A DNA stretch of 64,000 bases, taken from assembly GCA_022453515.1 (NCBI GenBank), contig JAJNNY010000036.1, forward strand, positions 1 to 64,000. The letters are read 5' to 3'. This document shows positions 48,160 to 58,164 of the stretch, piece after piece. The DNA comes from Astrocystis sublimbata (Eukaryota > Ascomycota > Sordariomycetes > Xylariales > Xylariaceae). The position numbers were made by a program, and so were the translations under genes. Numbering within the stretch: the first letter of the stretch is position 1; each line of letters begins with the position of its first letter. The notes under the pieces were generated by a model. That model did not search any database and was not told the DNA's origin. It saw nothing but the letters and a program-made list of their open reading frames with translations.

Positions 48160-49727
48160 CTTGGGGGAATCGGTCGTTTGGTGTGCGGTGTAGGAGGAAA
48201 ATTCAGCGCACGTATGATCACAGATGTTGCATAGGCTGAAGTCAATTCAGGAACACTGACGGTCAAGTAGCTGAAATGAAGCAGCAGAGATCAGGCAAGA
48301 GTTGGATATTAATCACCCTTGATGGATAGCCAGGGCCTGAGGCACATTTTATAAGACATTGAGTCGATTCAGATGACCTGACAACACACACAAAGCGACG
48401 TGGCAGCCTGGTATCTGCACTTCATCTGACCCGACACATTTTGGTGCGTCTCTTTTATCACCACACTCATGATTGCATACAAGAACCCTTCAGTCAAGGG
48501 AAATATGACTGCATCTCTACATCTTGCTCTTGATGCTTCCTGCAATGTCTAGATTATACAAACCCCCAAAGCTCTCTGCAGGATGGCGCAACAAAGATAA
48601 AGGGGCATCTAACAGTGACTATCCAAAACAGTAAGTCATAGCTTCTCTTTCCTTCCAATCATTATATTCGTGAAGCTGACTCGGCAGTCAGGTCAGGCAA
48701 AGGAAGTCACTTGGATCTAATCAAGAAACAACAAGCTGTATGCACCGAATAATAGGTAAGGGGATCTATAAACCAGTTTGCCAGTGCTTATATACTATCG
48801 TCATCTTGTGATGGACTACGTGATAGGACATAATGCGCGCCAAAGTCAACAAACGGATATCCTGGGGCAAAGGTAACAACCAGTCCGTCTTCCAGTGTTG
48901 AAACTATTCCGATCTCTCTTTCATGATGCTGTTTCTTAAGACATTTGCTGACAGCTATCAGAATTGGGATACATGAATGAGTAGTTACACTCTAGGACAA
49001 GCAAGAATACCCGGCGGTTCATGAACCGGTGTGCCCACCTTATAGGGTATTCATTGAGAAAAAGGCTAGAGTCATGGACATGTTGAATTCCGCTCGCCAA
49101 GGAGGAATGTCAACCAAGTGATTGCGTTGCATTGCATTGCATCTGGCCATCAGTGCCTGGCATGCAAAGATGGAGGATTTGCACGTGGGTAGTTGGCGCT
49201 GCAAACGGGAGAGCGGGATCCAATTGTCCAATAACGGCCTCTCCACGTTTCCCAGATCTGAGCCCCGTCTTTCAGCAGTGGCAAGGCGGGTCGGGCCCCC
49301 GCAGCTGAGGCGGATCTGGGCGGCCAGGGCGGTTGAGAGAATTGGCCTCTCAGCGGCCGTATCTCGCCCATGTGGGGGGTCAGATCAACAACTCAAATCC
49401 ACCGGGCGCTCTTATCGTACGCCGATACTGGTTCGGATCCGCGGAGCATTGATGGGCATCCCAAGCTCTTATTTCTCGGAAGCTCTTATCTGGCCATGGA
49501 CCCCTGCTCGCTTCCTTGCGAGCTCCCTATTCGAGCAAGCTTTGGTTCGTACATATCCCAGCTGCTCGGGTCTAGATCAGGTATGGCAATTTTGAGGACC
49601 GATCCCTGAGAGGCGAGCAAATAAATAAATAAACGTCACTGCTGTGCCCAGGTCCTTGCTGCTGTTCTTTCACGGTGTTGCACTCCCCTCGTGTTTTGGT
49701 TGTGACCCTCAATTGCGCTTCGTCAAG
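48160..49727. other. Divergent intergenic region, dynamin-like gene / RNase T2
   Basis: 1.57 kb between divergent starts; no coding sequence is supported. A tandem TGCATTGCATTGCATCTGG-like stretch occurs at 49127-49145. AAATAAATAAATAAA at 49619-49633 lies about 100 bases before the RNase T2 ATG. Confidence 0.45.
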
Positions 49728-51174
49728 ATGTCTGCCGCGCGACAAGTCCTCGCTCTCGCCCTCTTCTCACAGGGCGTCCTGGGTGGTCTTTACCCTGGAC
49801 TGAGCACCGCCAACCACACTTGCAGTCTTGGTAATTATGCACATGAAGCTCTAGGGCGACTTGAGAATGAATGCTGATTCTTGAAATGCAGTCGAGCCCG
49901 TGCTCTCTTGCTCCGATAAGGCGCAGCCAGGTCTCGTCGACACGTGCTGTGCTGAGACATACGGAGGTTTGGTTGTAAGAACACATCCCCTCCTCAATTG
50001 ACATGAGCGCGTCGAAATGATTGAGAACATATGCCCGGACCTGAGATCTTACTAACAACTCTGGGCCAATGCAGCTGCAAACCCAGTTCTGGAACACCTA
50101 CACGGGTCGGGAGTCCAAGGGACAGCTGCTCCCGCAGGATTCGTGGACGATCCACGGTCTGTGGCCTGGTAAGTCGGTCATCATCCGTGCATACTCCATA
50201 TCAAGATTGAGACGTGGAATCATTGACTGACGCGTTTCGGGGTGACAGATTTCTGCAATGGTATTCGAACGATTATCTACCAAAGAGTGGCGTGAACTAA
50301 TAATGTCCGCTAGGATCTTACACGCAGTACTGTGACTTAAAGTAAGATACCATAACTTACAGCTAGATTTAAGGCCTTACAATTCGCACGACTCTAACTT
50401 GATATCAATCCAGGCGCCAATACGACCCTGAGCCGTCGCCCAACACCACAACCGGCACGCCAGCCGGCAAGGTCGTCAAGCCATGGGAAGGGAAGCCCAT
50501 TTCCCACTTTATCAAGCATTTCCGCAAGTACGACTTGCTAGCTTACATGGAGAAGTACGATCCCCTAGACCCCTATCACCAGAGCCATCATCATCCTAGT
50601 CGTTATGTCCCAGCTTGCAGTTTTTGGGAAATTTGGCATGTGTGTACTAACCTGTCGTGAGCTTCACAGACACTGGACCGGCCTGAACCAGCCCAGCTGG
50701 TACCTCTGGGCCCACGAGTTCAGCAAGCACGCGACGTGCTTCAGCACCTTCGACACGGAGTGCTACGGCCCCGAGTACGCGCGCCACGAGGAGGTGACCG
50801 ACTTCTTCAGCACGGTGATCGCCTACTATCAGAAGGTCCCGACCTTCAAGTGGCTCGCCGAGGGCGGCATCACGCCCTCCAACAAGACGGGCTACGCTCT
50901 CGCCGACCTCCAGGGCGCTTTGCAGACCGGGTTCGGCAAGGTTCCCTACATCGGCTGCAGCGGACCCCGCTACAACGAGACGGCGGCTGGTAAAGGGTCG
51001 AAGGATAATGGCAAGACGGTCCTCAGCGAGATGTGGTACTACTACCATGTCCTTGGGCGCGTCCAGAACGCTCAGGGCATCCCTACCGACCCGAGCGGAA
51101 GCCCGACGAATTGCGCGAAGGCGCCTGGTGCTGTCTGGTACTATGAGCGGACCCCTGGCTCTGTCGCGGCATAA
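49728..51174 (+). CDS. Secreted ribonuclease T2
   Basis: Acid endoribonuclease that cleaves RNA through 2',3'-cyclic phosphates; secreted or vacuolar. Seven exons (49728-49830, 49892-49974, 50075-50168, 50249-50260, 50314-50341, 50414-50554 and 50670-51174) total 321 residues with all phases consistent; one is a 12-base micro-exon. A signal peptide is evident (ARQVLALALFSQGVLG). Catalytic motif CAS-I is WTIHGLWPD, with its histidine, and CAS-II is WAHEFSKHATC, with the Glu-His-Lys-His set. Many cysteines fit the conserved disulfides, and N-glycosylation sites are present (NHT, NTT, NKT, NET). The sixth intron uses GTACGA..CAG and leaves KHWTGL where the family often has KYW. Confidence 0.92.
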
Positions 51175-51719
51175 ATGCGGATATTACGCATCATCTTTTA
51201 TGCGACAATGAGCATTCGGCGACGAATAGTAGAAAAGTAGCTATTCTGAGTTGAAAATGTACATATATAAATCCAACACATTCGAGACTGTCTGCTCCTC
51301 TTTGTGAAAAAGCCCTCATGCTGTTAGTCAATCGGGGACTTGCTTGATGCCAGCTAATCGGAAACTTAATACCACTCTACCGGAGACTTACCGTCAGTTT
51401 TCGGAGACTTATTCAACGTTCGAGTTACACCTAACCAACAATCATGTGGCGCATGAATGGCCAACAACAGGAGGGGTATTTCAGGAGCCGTGTCTCACTG
51501 TCCAATACGTCCGTTGGCGTGACCCAGTCAACAAAGGGGACGGTGCAGGGAGCACCATGGCTCAAAAACTGTTGGAACTGCAGTTGGTTGTTGCGGGCAT
51601 CAAACATTCGCACTCGACAATCCTCGAAATATCTATAAAATGCGTTCAAATCTCAGAATATTGGTCTTGCTTAATTGCATCCAGTCTTGTTCATGACTTC
51701 CCCTTAGTTCTGACCCAAA
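51175..51719. other. Intergenic region, RNase T2 to methyltransferase
   Basis: 545 bases; no gene seen. It should hold the RNase terminator region and the methyltransferase promoter. Confidence 0.5.
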
Positions 51720-52467
51720 ATGGCCTTCTCCCCGAAGCAAATCACCCAGTACCAAGCGGAGCACCTCGCCGAGCTCCAAGGCGACGTCAGCGACACAGCC
51801 ATCAGCTACTGCCTGAGCCTGATCCCGCCCTTCCAATCCGGCGATGTCATCCACGACAACGCCTGCGGCTCGGGGGCCGTGACAGAAGCCATCATGACGA
51901 CCAAGCCTTCCGAGGCGACAGTGCAGATCCACGCAACGGACATCAACGCGCAATTCGTCGCTGGCGTCGAAAGTCTCGCCAAAGCGAAGAACTGGCCTGT
52001 CACGGCGGCCGTCATGGCCGCGCAGGAACTGTCTTTTGAAGATAACACGTTCACGCAGTCTATCACCAGCTTCGCCTTCCACTGCCTCGGCGACCATCTG
52101 GGTCTTCATGCCGCACGTCGAGGCGCTGCAGCACGCGCACTGGCGCACGCGCGGGAGGGACGGGCCCATGCCCACGCTGCTGCCGCTGGAAGACTTCCAT
52201 GAGGATGATTTGCGGACGGCGCTTCAGGGCGGCGGGTTCGAGGCTGGGAATATCTCGTGCACGAACACGACGGCGTATTTGAAGGTGCCGCCGAATGGGC
52301 TGAAGCGCTGGGCCCAGCTGGCTTGGAGTTACTTGGGGCATCTCCCGTCTGGGTGGTCGCAGGGCGATGAGGATCACTGGGACGAGGCTATTGATGACAT
52401 TGTTGAGCAGTTAAGGAGCGGCGAGGGGATCGAGGCGGGGGATAATGGGGAGACGATCATGAGATGA
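51720..52467 (+). pseudogene. SAM-dependent methyltransferase with internal deletion and frameshift
   Basis: From ATG 51720 the class I methyltransferase N-terminal half is clear: a helical leader (AFSPKQITQYQAEHLAELQ), motif I with the SAM-binding DNACGSGAVTEAIM, the acidic end of strand 2 (IHATDIN), and FTQSITSFAFHCLGD. At about 52094-52100 the frame changes, and the next recognisable piece, in frame +1 relative to the start, is ATIWVFMPHVEALQHAHWRTRG through to QLRSGEGIEAGDNGETIMR ending 52467. In this family a helix and a strand with a Pro-Gly-Gly turn lie between these segments. They are absent, so a block is missing and the frame is broken. The adjoining hydrolase has the same kind of damage. 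Substrate unknown. Confidence 0.78.
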
Positions 52468-53260
52468 GGGCTGTTGTTGCTGTGGCGAGGAAATAGAGTG
52501 AGGTGAGGTGAGAGATAATTTGTAGCATTTTAGTATCGTATAAGTGCTGAATTGTTTTCGTTATTTTCACTCTTGAGACCATTGGAAATCTACTTGACTC
52601 CTGTTGTTGAGTTACAGCCCCTGGAGTTTACCCCTTTAACCTTACGCTTAATTCGTTCTAGCTTGGCATTGGATTAGAAGTGGTTGTTCTTTTACGTCAT
52701 ATCGTTAAAAACTCGTCTCGGAAAGTTCAAAGTATCTAGAATTTGTGTAAAAAATGCAAGTGTGGAAATCTTGGACCCGATCGCTTAAAGGGATCAACTC
52801 CTCTACCTTCTCTCGCGATAGGCACCCTTTCTTGCACAGTGTACGTGCAGCTAGTGCCCTTCGATTAGAGTCACGGATCAAAAGCATCGAGCGCGTGATC
52901 GAGGTTGTTCGTGTTTCATAATTCAGAATCAAGACTTGGTAGGTTCAGCAAAGATGAGAACGACGCAAGTGGTACCGACACTTCAGGGGGGGAAACAATG
53001 AATGCATACCTAGGTACATTTCAGCTTCGTAATTCGCAATTGTCCGATAAAGCTAATGGTACAATGCTATAACCAATACCGACACGTGTGTCCCAAATGC
53101 GGTATAAGTATTTAGGTGCGATATATGTCCGACAACATACAACCAATACCGTGCCGCCCCCTTGTGTTACCGCCCGTATAGTCTCGTGCTGTTCGTCACC
53201 TAGACCTATTCCGTCACCAGATCCTTATTAAGCTCAAATCACCCACAACTGTGATCCAAT
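52468..53260. other. Intergenic region with TACCTAGGTA palindrome
   Basis: 793 bases without a supported gene. An exact TACCTAGGTA palindrome lies at 53007-53016, about 245 bases before the hydrolase ATG. AACCAATACCG occurs twice (about 53071 and 53139). Confidence 0.45.
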
Positions 53261-54102
53261 ATGACAGCATCTCACCATATCGAAATTATCGGTGGGAAGA
53301 ATTTCTGGCTGTATTCGTCAGACAGTGGCTACGACCTAACACACCCACCTACACCATCCTCCACGCCCGTATACCCTCGCATCCCACTGAGGACGACGAG
53401 CAGTGCGGTCACAATCGACCCGTCCAAGAGTGCACTGGTCGTTATTGATCTGCAGAATTATTTCCTCTCGCCAGCACTCGGAAGACCTTCAGAAAGCGTC
53501 GGGTTGCAAGTCACAAGTCGGCTCCTGAAGCACGCTATCCCAGCCTGCCGTAAGGCGGGCATGCCGGTCGTGTGGCTATGCTGGGGACTCACCACAGAAG
53601 ACATCGATAATATGCCGCCGACTATTGTCAAGGGGTTCGCTGCCGACACCAACTTCTCGATGTGGCAGAGAAGGACGACATCCATGTCTACAAGAATCGC
53701 TTGTCTGGGTTCTGGGGGGAAACTGGTATCGAGGACGTGCTGACGGCCCGCGGGATCAAGACGCTGTTGTTCGCGGGGTGTAATACGGACCAGTGCGTCG
53801 GCGGCACCGTGCAAGGTGCATATACTAAAGGCTGGGACTGCCTCCTACTGAGCGATGGTACCGCGACGTCGAGCCCCGCGTTCGCGCAGCAGTGCATCGA
53901 GTATAATGTGGCTGGCGGCTGGGGTTTCGTTCTCACATGCGAACAGTTGGCTGAGGGGGGTGGAAAAGATGCAGACAGCGCTGGAGTAGTAGGCTTTTGG
54001 GGAAGTATAGAGTCTGAGAAGGGACAAATGTTACATCGGATTATGATATTATCGCAAGCAAGAAGAGGAATTTTCATGATTACAGATTGGAAGTCTTTAT
54101 AA
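53261..54102 (+). pseudogene. Isochorismatase-type cysteine hydrolase with internal deletion and frameshift
   Basis: The N-terminal half (ATG 53261) shows ALVVIDLQNYFLSP with the catalytic aspartate, then AIPACRKAGMPVVWLCWGLT and IVKGFAADTNFS. The second half is in another frame from about 53655: EKDDIHVYKNRLSGFWGETG with the catalytic lysine, then TLLFAGCNTDQCVGG with the nucleophilic cysteine, then FAQQCIEYNVAGGWGFV and CEQLAEG, ending at 54102. The loop and helix that normally separate these segments in fungal homologues are missing at about 53640-53665. All three catalytic residues survive but in two frames. An unusual intron there cannot be excluded, but the missing conserved block argues against it. 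Members hydrolyse isochorismate, nicotinamide or other amides; the substrate here is unknown. Confidence 0.78.
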
Positions 54103-54225
54103 CTTACTGGGCAACCATTCACAAATTTGTAGTACAAGGAAAACTCTACGGGGGAATTTTCTTGCTATAATATGGAAGCATCAAAATCAGTCTGGATTAT
54201 ATAATTACTATGTATAAGTGATTTT

Positions 54226-55221
54226 CTAGTCGAGCCTTCGGACCCGTTTAGCTGGAGGTATATCTTCACTCTCCTCACTTGTATCTATATCTCCATCCTC
54301 AACTGTTTCGTTTGCTCTTCTAATTGCCTCGTCTCTCTGTTTTTTTGCCCAGTCTCTTAGGTTTCGGTACGCCGTCACTCCAGCTCGAAAGGTGTGGATG
54401 TTACCAGTTAGAGCATAACCGTTAACCTGTATCGTAGCATATTCGCGAGGCATGTTTGGTCCGGTTTGCGGTAGGAGATAGATCGCGTAGATTCTTAGAC
54501 TGCCATCATAGTATGTTGATGTTATGGTATAAGCTTTGTTGTCGGAGTCGTATAGTTTTCGGTCGCTATAGGTCAGGAGACTGTGCATCCCCCTCGCTCC
54601 TAACGCCCCGTCGTATAATGCTTTGAGCTCTACGACCCCCAAGGTTCCATCTTGGCCATTCGTATTGAGGAAGAAATTGGGCGCAATGGGTAGCTCACCC
54701 TGTGTTGAAGGTACAATACGTTTAGATAGCTGAATCCTCGCTTTTTTGTCAAGTTGTTCGGGTCGGGCGCCGTGCCATAAATCGGGATTTCCGGATACAA
54801 GCGATCCATCTGTAAGAGCCTCCAGATTTGTAAATGGGACCTGCCCAGCGACAAACTTGCGAACCTTTTGATCTCCTTCAATTATAGGAATGACATTAGT
54901 TATAACCTGCGTCTTTTTAAAGGCATCGTAATCTTGTCGCCGAAATCTCTGAAAGTCATCTTGAGTGAGATTTGAAGTACATGCCCTTGGCTGTGCCATT
55001 ACTTGAAGAATTTCATCAAGGTTTTCTGGAGGCAAGGGCTCTTGCCCGTTCAGGCACTGATGTCCATCGGGGTAGATCTTATGCTCGACAAGATGCTGTC
55101 TAAAGTTGAGATCGTAGGGACTCATGCTCTCCGTACGAGTCGATGTCGGCGGATCGATTTTTTCGGGAGGAGAATCTGAGGCCCGTTTTCGAGGGCTGGG
55201 AATCGATTGCCGGTTATCCAT
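54226..55221 (-). CDS. DUF7924-like fungal hypothetical protein (possible PD-(D/E)XK-type fold)
   Basis: 331 residues from ATG 55221. A disordered N-terminus (SIPSPRKRASDSPPEK) is followed by a conserved fungal body: SPYDLNFRQHLVEHKIYPDG, FQRFRRQDYDAFKK, NPDLWHGARPEQLDKKAR, IVPSTQGELPIAPNFFL, GVVELKALYDGALGARGMHSL, TITSTYYDGSLRIYAIYL and FRAGVTAYRNLRDWAKKQRD. A bipartite basic tail (PPAKRVRRLD) suggests nuclear entry. This matches a family remembered as DUF7924, common and multicopy in Pezizomycotina. The ..D(LWHGA).. and VELK positions resemble a PD-(D/E)XK nuclease core, but relatives may not keep the lysine, so this is inference. The related upstream module (55310-55748) is out of frame, so the gene may be a 5'-truncated survivor. 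Confidence 0.62.
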   Translation of the reverse strand: MDNRQSIPSPRKRASDSPPEKIDPPTSTRTESMSPYDLNFRQHLVEHKIYPDGHQCLNGQEPLPPENLDEILQVMAQPRACTSNLTQDDFQRFRRQDYDAFKKTQVITNVIPIIEGDQKVRKFVAGQVPFTNLEALTDGSLVSGNPDLWHGARPEQLDKKARIQLSKRIVPSTQGELPIAPNFFLNTNGQDGTLGVVELKALYDGALGARGMHSLLTYSDRKLYDSDNKAYTITSTYYDGSLRIYAIYLLPQTGPNMPREYATIQVNGYALTGNIHTFRAGVTAYRNLRDWAKKQRDEAIRRANETVEDGDIDTSEESEDIPPAKRVRRLD

Positions 55222-55309
55222 AAAACCTAAGTTAAGCACAGCGGTAGGCTTGTAGCAATACTAGCAGACCAACAAAATCAGATCCAAATTCAGGAAAAGG
55301 CTCAGGGTT

Positions 55310-55748
55310 TTAACCTACTCCTCGTAACTTGGAAATGTCAGGACCTCCCCTTCTTGCAAAGCGTTTGACTGCAACCGCTGGAGTCAGTAATTGTCTTTTA
55401 CAGTAAAAGAACTGCTCATGAAACAGTGTTTTGCAGGTGTCTCGGGAGCATAGATACCTATTAGGGCAATTTATGCTCCCGAGACATGCCAGAAGGGGGA
55501 CTGAATGACTCCAGGGGTTGCATACTGCATTTTCTGTCAATTGAGCTACAATTGTCGATAGATTGCGAAGCGCTACAATGAAAAGTAGTGGGTTGAAGCG
55601 GAGGGAAAGGTTTCTCGGAATTTCTTCGAATCAGTTCCCGTATGGCGATTCTAGTTATATAAATGAACGATAGCCCATCCCAGAATGCAGGTGGTAGACG
55701 TGATGGGAACCTAGGTCGGTTTGTCTCTTGTTGGGGCTGCGAAGACAT
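55310..55748 (-). pseudogene. Broken upstream module of the DUF7924-like gene (LPPAFW motif)
   Basis: From ATG 55748 the frame reads RFPSRLPPAFWDGLSFIYIT and then RIAIRELIRRN, and stops at 55461. A second frame overlaps it and ends with AVAVKRFARRGGPDISKLRGVG at 55310. In related fungal sequences, as remembered, an LPPAFWD..L..LT..ALRELDRRN segment and an FARHGGPDL..LRG segment precede a DUF7924-like body, so this looks like one gene split by frameshifts and stops. A 15-base hairpin sits inside (55438-55486). Confidence 0.5.
55438..55486. repeat. 15-base inverted repeat (hairpin)
   Basis: TGTCTCGGGAGCATA at 55438-55452 is perfectly complementary to 55472-55486, with a 19-base loop. It lies in the broken region between the two coding modules and could be a small insertion or a foldback footprint. 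Confidence 0.8.
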
Positions 55749-56121
55749 ATTTGGATCAATGAATAAGAAGCACTAAAATCAGGTTGCATGTTACAACCTT
55801 CTACGTTGTTAAATGGTGTTAAATAGGGATGGGGTTGAAAGGAGATTGTTTGACCCCTTTGTCCTTACTTTGTTTTGTTGAACCTTTCTTTCTGTTCAGT
55901 AATTCTATTATTTACCTTAATCCCGCTTTACCCTTTGTAGCTGTTTATTCGTAACGTCACCAGTGTTAATTGGTATTGATACAATAACGATAACCTCAAC
56001 TCTCCCCCACAGGTTGGTCACTTGAACAGATAAACTAGCAGCCCATTGCTGGTAGCTGCATCGTGTCCTGATAAGAATTTGTGAGTTTTATAGACAACAA
56101 AGGGTTATTTGATAGACAATG
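55749..56121. other. Intergenic region
   Basis: 373 bases without supported coding sequence. AT-rich, with an imperfect repeat of GGTGTTAAATAG-like words near 55811-55830. Confidence 0.45.
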
Positions 56122-56936
56122 TCACCCTGGCGACTCAGACAGCATCGGCTTGTGGGATTCGTTGATCATGCCAGACAGCTTTTTGCTCTCAAAAGGGATA
56201 CCTAGATTCTCCTGCTGCCCAAGAAGCCAGGCCTTGGCATCTTCGATCTGACCATCAACTTGGTCGAGCTGCCAAGCCATCAGTCCATCAAGGGCGCTCT
56301 TGAGATACTTCCCCCCTTTCTGCAAACCAAAAAGCCTTTGAAACTCATTGCCGTCCAGCAAAGGACGTTGCAGGTGAGCATCGCGCAAGTTGCTAGCATC
56401 CACAAAATCGGCAAATGCAGAAAATCACTTGAGGAGCGGTCTCACAAGAGACTCGTTCATGGAGGAGCCGTACACGGAAGTCGCCGATGTTGTAGAGGTT
56501 CGTGGCTCGTATACCGCCTGAGCTAGCAACACGTATGTCGCTTGAGTGCTCCAAGTTGCGCCCCTGACTTTGTCGCAAGTGATCATTGTGCCCAGCACTC
56601 GCCGTATCTCGTCATCCTTCATACATCGAGCAGCCTCCGGGTCTAGGGCGAAGCCGAGCCTGCTGCCAACCCGAATGAGTCTCAACACCCGCAGTGGGTC
56701 ATCCATGAAGGTCTGGCGCGGATCCAGAGGCGTCCTCATGATTATTGCATCTAGATCTATGAGTCCTCTGCCGGTAAAATCAACAACCTCCTGCTTCTCC
56801 AGATGGAAAAACATGGCATTTACAGTAGCATCGCGACGGAAGGCGTCTTCCTCGGCAGTGCCGAACTCCATATCTGGTGTCCGGCTCTGGCCGTCATACA
56901 CCTCCTTCTGAGATTCACCAAGTCAACGTTCAGGGG
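56122..56936 (-). pseudogene. CCA-adding tRNA nucleotidyltransferase fragment
   Basis: CCA1 enzymes add the 3' CCA to tRNAs. This minus-strand fragment starts within the enzyme: VDLVNLR at about 56936-56910, a one-base slip, then EVYDGQSRTPDMEFGTAEED, FRRDATVNAMFFHLEKQEVVDF, TGRGLIDLDAIIMRTPL, and FMDDPLRVLRLIRVGSRLGF with the RNA-binding neck. Beyond EIRRVLGTMI the family match fades and a stop occurs at 56425. Another frame then gives a C-terminal-like piece, LQRPLLDGNEFQRLFGLQKGGKYLKSALDGLMAWQL, ending 56122. The nucleotide-binding head with its GG and DxD motifs, and much of the tail, are absent. As tRNA CCA addition is essential, an intact gene must exist elsewhere; this is a truncated duplicate. 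Confidence 0.8.
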
Positions 56937-57813
56937 GCACCGGCGCAGACGGGTCGGGAGTCTGCCAGGTGCCTTGGCTCCAATTGGATTGGTTAGTCAG
57001 CAGCAATAGACCAACCGTACTATAAGACACACAAATCACCAAGTGACTAGGTGCGAATAGGCCGAAGCCCGAAGGTTGTGCAATTTAACATGTTCATCTT
57101 TGTTTTTTCTAGGTTAGATTGATGGACACAGCAATGTGCAACACTCATACGGGACAGTGCATCAGGTTTTCCAAAGTTGTACAAGAACTAATGTGTGGTC
57201 AACATTGATACGCCAGTTAAAGTAGCGGCTGGTGTCTGGTCGCATGTGCACATATTGTCATATGCTAAGCTTGCAATTGCCTTTTGTCAAAAGACAGATG
57301 CGCATCCGCCGATTGATCTAGCCATTGGTGTTGCTTGTATGTGTGCACGCTACTTTGTGCCTGAAATCGTACAGTCTACTTGTATTAGATGGCCGTATCC
57401 CACACGGTGGTCCAACTTCCCACACCTTTGTTTCTACCTATCCAACAGTTTCCATTCACTTTCTTTTTCATAAAGGCTGCTGTTGTAACAACTACATTCA
57501 TAAACGAATAACACAAGGGACTGAATAACCTTCAGTCACCTGGGATTCACTGGGTACCCTAAATAAAAGTCCTTGCTGCTTGTCAAACAACGACCTTGTA
57601 TTTAACTAGCGCCCATAGTGAATGTAAACACGGATCATGTAGTAGATGAATATGTTGGATATATATGAGCACTGAACTTCATGTCGAGTCAGCTGTCAAC
57701 GGACCACTATCAAATCCGCTAATATTCACAACAACTCATAACCATACACTGCCAAACGCAATCACCAAAGAAAAACATCTTGACAGCAACCATCCCCTCA
57801 ACACCACATCAAA
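56937..57813. promoter_or_regulatory. Intergenic region with TATA-like site upstream of the cysteine-rich gene
   Basis: No gene supported. GGATATATATGAGC at about 57658-57670 is TATA-like and lies about 150 bases before the ATG at 57814. An A/C-rich leader directly precedes the start (ACACCACATCAAAATG). Confidence 0.45.
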
Positions 57814-58164
57814 ATGTGCAAGAAGCTCCAAGCCGTCTACCTTGAATGCGAGTGCTCCCGTTGTAACAGGGGTCCTATGCTCGACAAGGACAAAGACGAA
57901 GGGTACTACCCACACTTCGGAACAAAGCTGATCAATGGTAGAAAGAAGCCCGCCTATTATGAAGTCAAGCCCGAGGACCAGTGTTCAACGGCAGTCATTG
58001 ATAAGGACGGACATTATCAGACGTGCTCCTCCAGGCCCCAAAAGGGTGAAGATAGCCAGTACTTCGAGGTAATCTTCAAGTTCGTCAACGACGGAGGGAG
58101 TGAGCCGGGAAAACGCCTCTGCAAGAAGTGTCGTACTATTTGCGAAAGACTCGGATCTCGCTAA
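57814..58164 (+). CDS. Small cysteine-rich protein, paralogue 1
   Basis: 116 residues, intronless, no signal peptide or membrane segment. Cysteines are at 2, 12, 14, 17, 57, 71, 103, 106 and 110. They form an N-terminal CxCxxC cluster (ECECSRC) and a C-terminal CxxCxxxC cluster (CKKCRTIC), suggesting zinc binding in the cytosol or nucleus rather than disulfides (inference). Shared with the paralogue at 59172-59522: MC+K opening, RC..GP, YPH.GT+LI.G, V.PED.C, ID..GH and the terminal G.R+C..C. The leader is A/C-rich and a TATA-like site lies about 150 bases upstream. No known family is recognised. Confidence 0.75.
   Translation: MCKKLQAVYLECECSRCNRGPMLDKDKDEGYYPHFGTKLINGRKKPAYYEVKPEDQCSTAVIDKDGHYQTCSSRPQKGEDSQYFEVIFKFVNDGGSEPGKRLCKKCRTICERLGSR

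Noticed and set aside
49122..49595. 157-codon plus-strand open frame
   Set aside because: It lies in the dynamin-like/RNase T2 upstream region, with no recognisable motif and arbitrary composition.
51344..52039. 231-codon plus-strand open frame overlapping the methyltransferase
   Set aside because: Wrong frame relative to the clear SAM-binding motif and lacking any domain signature.
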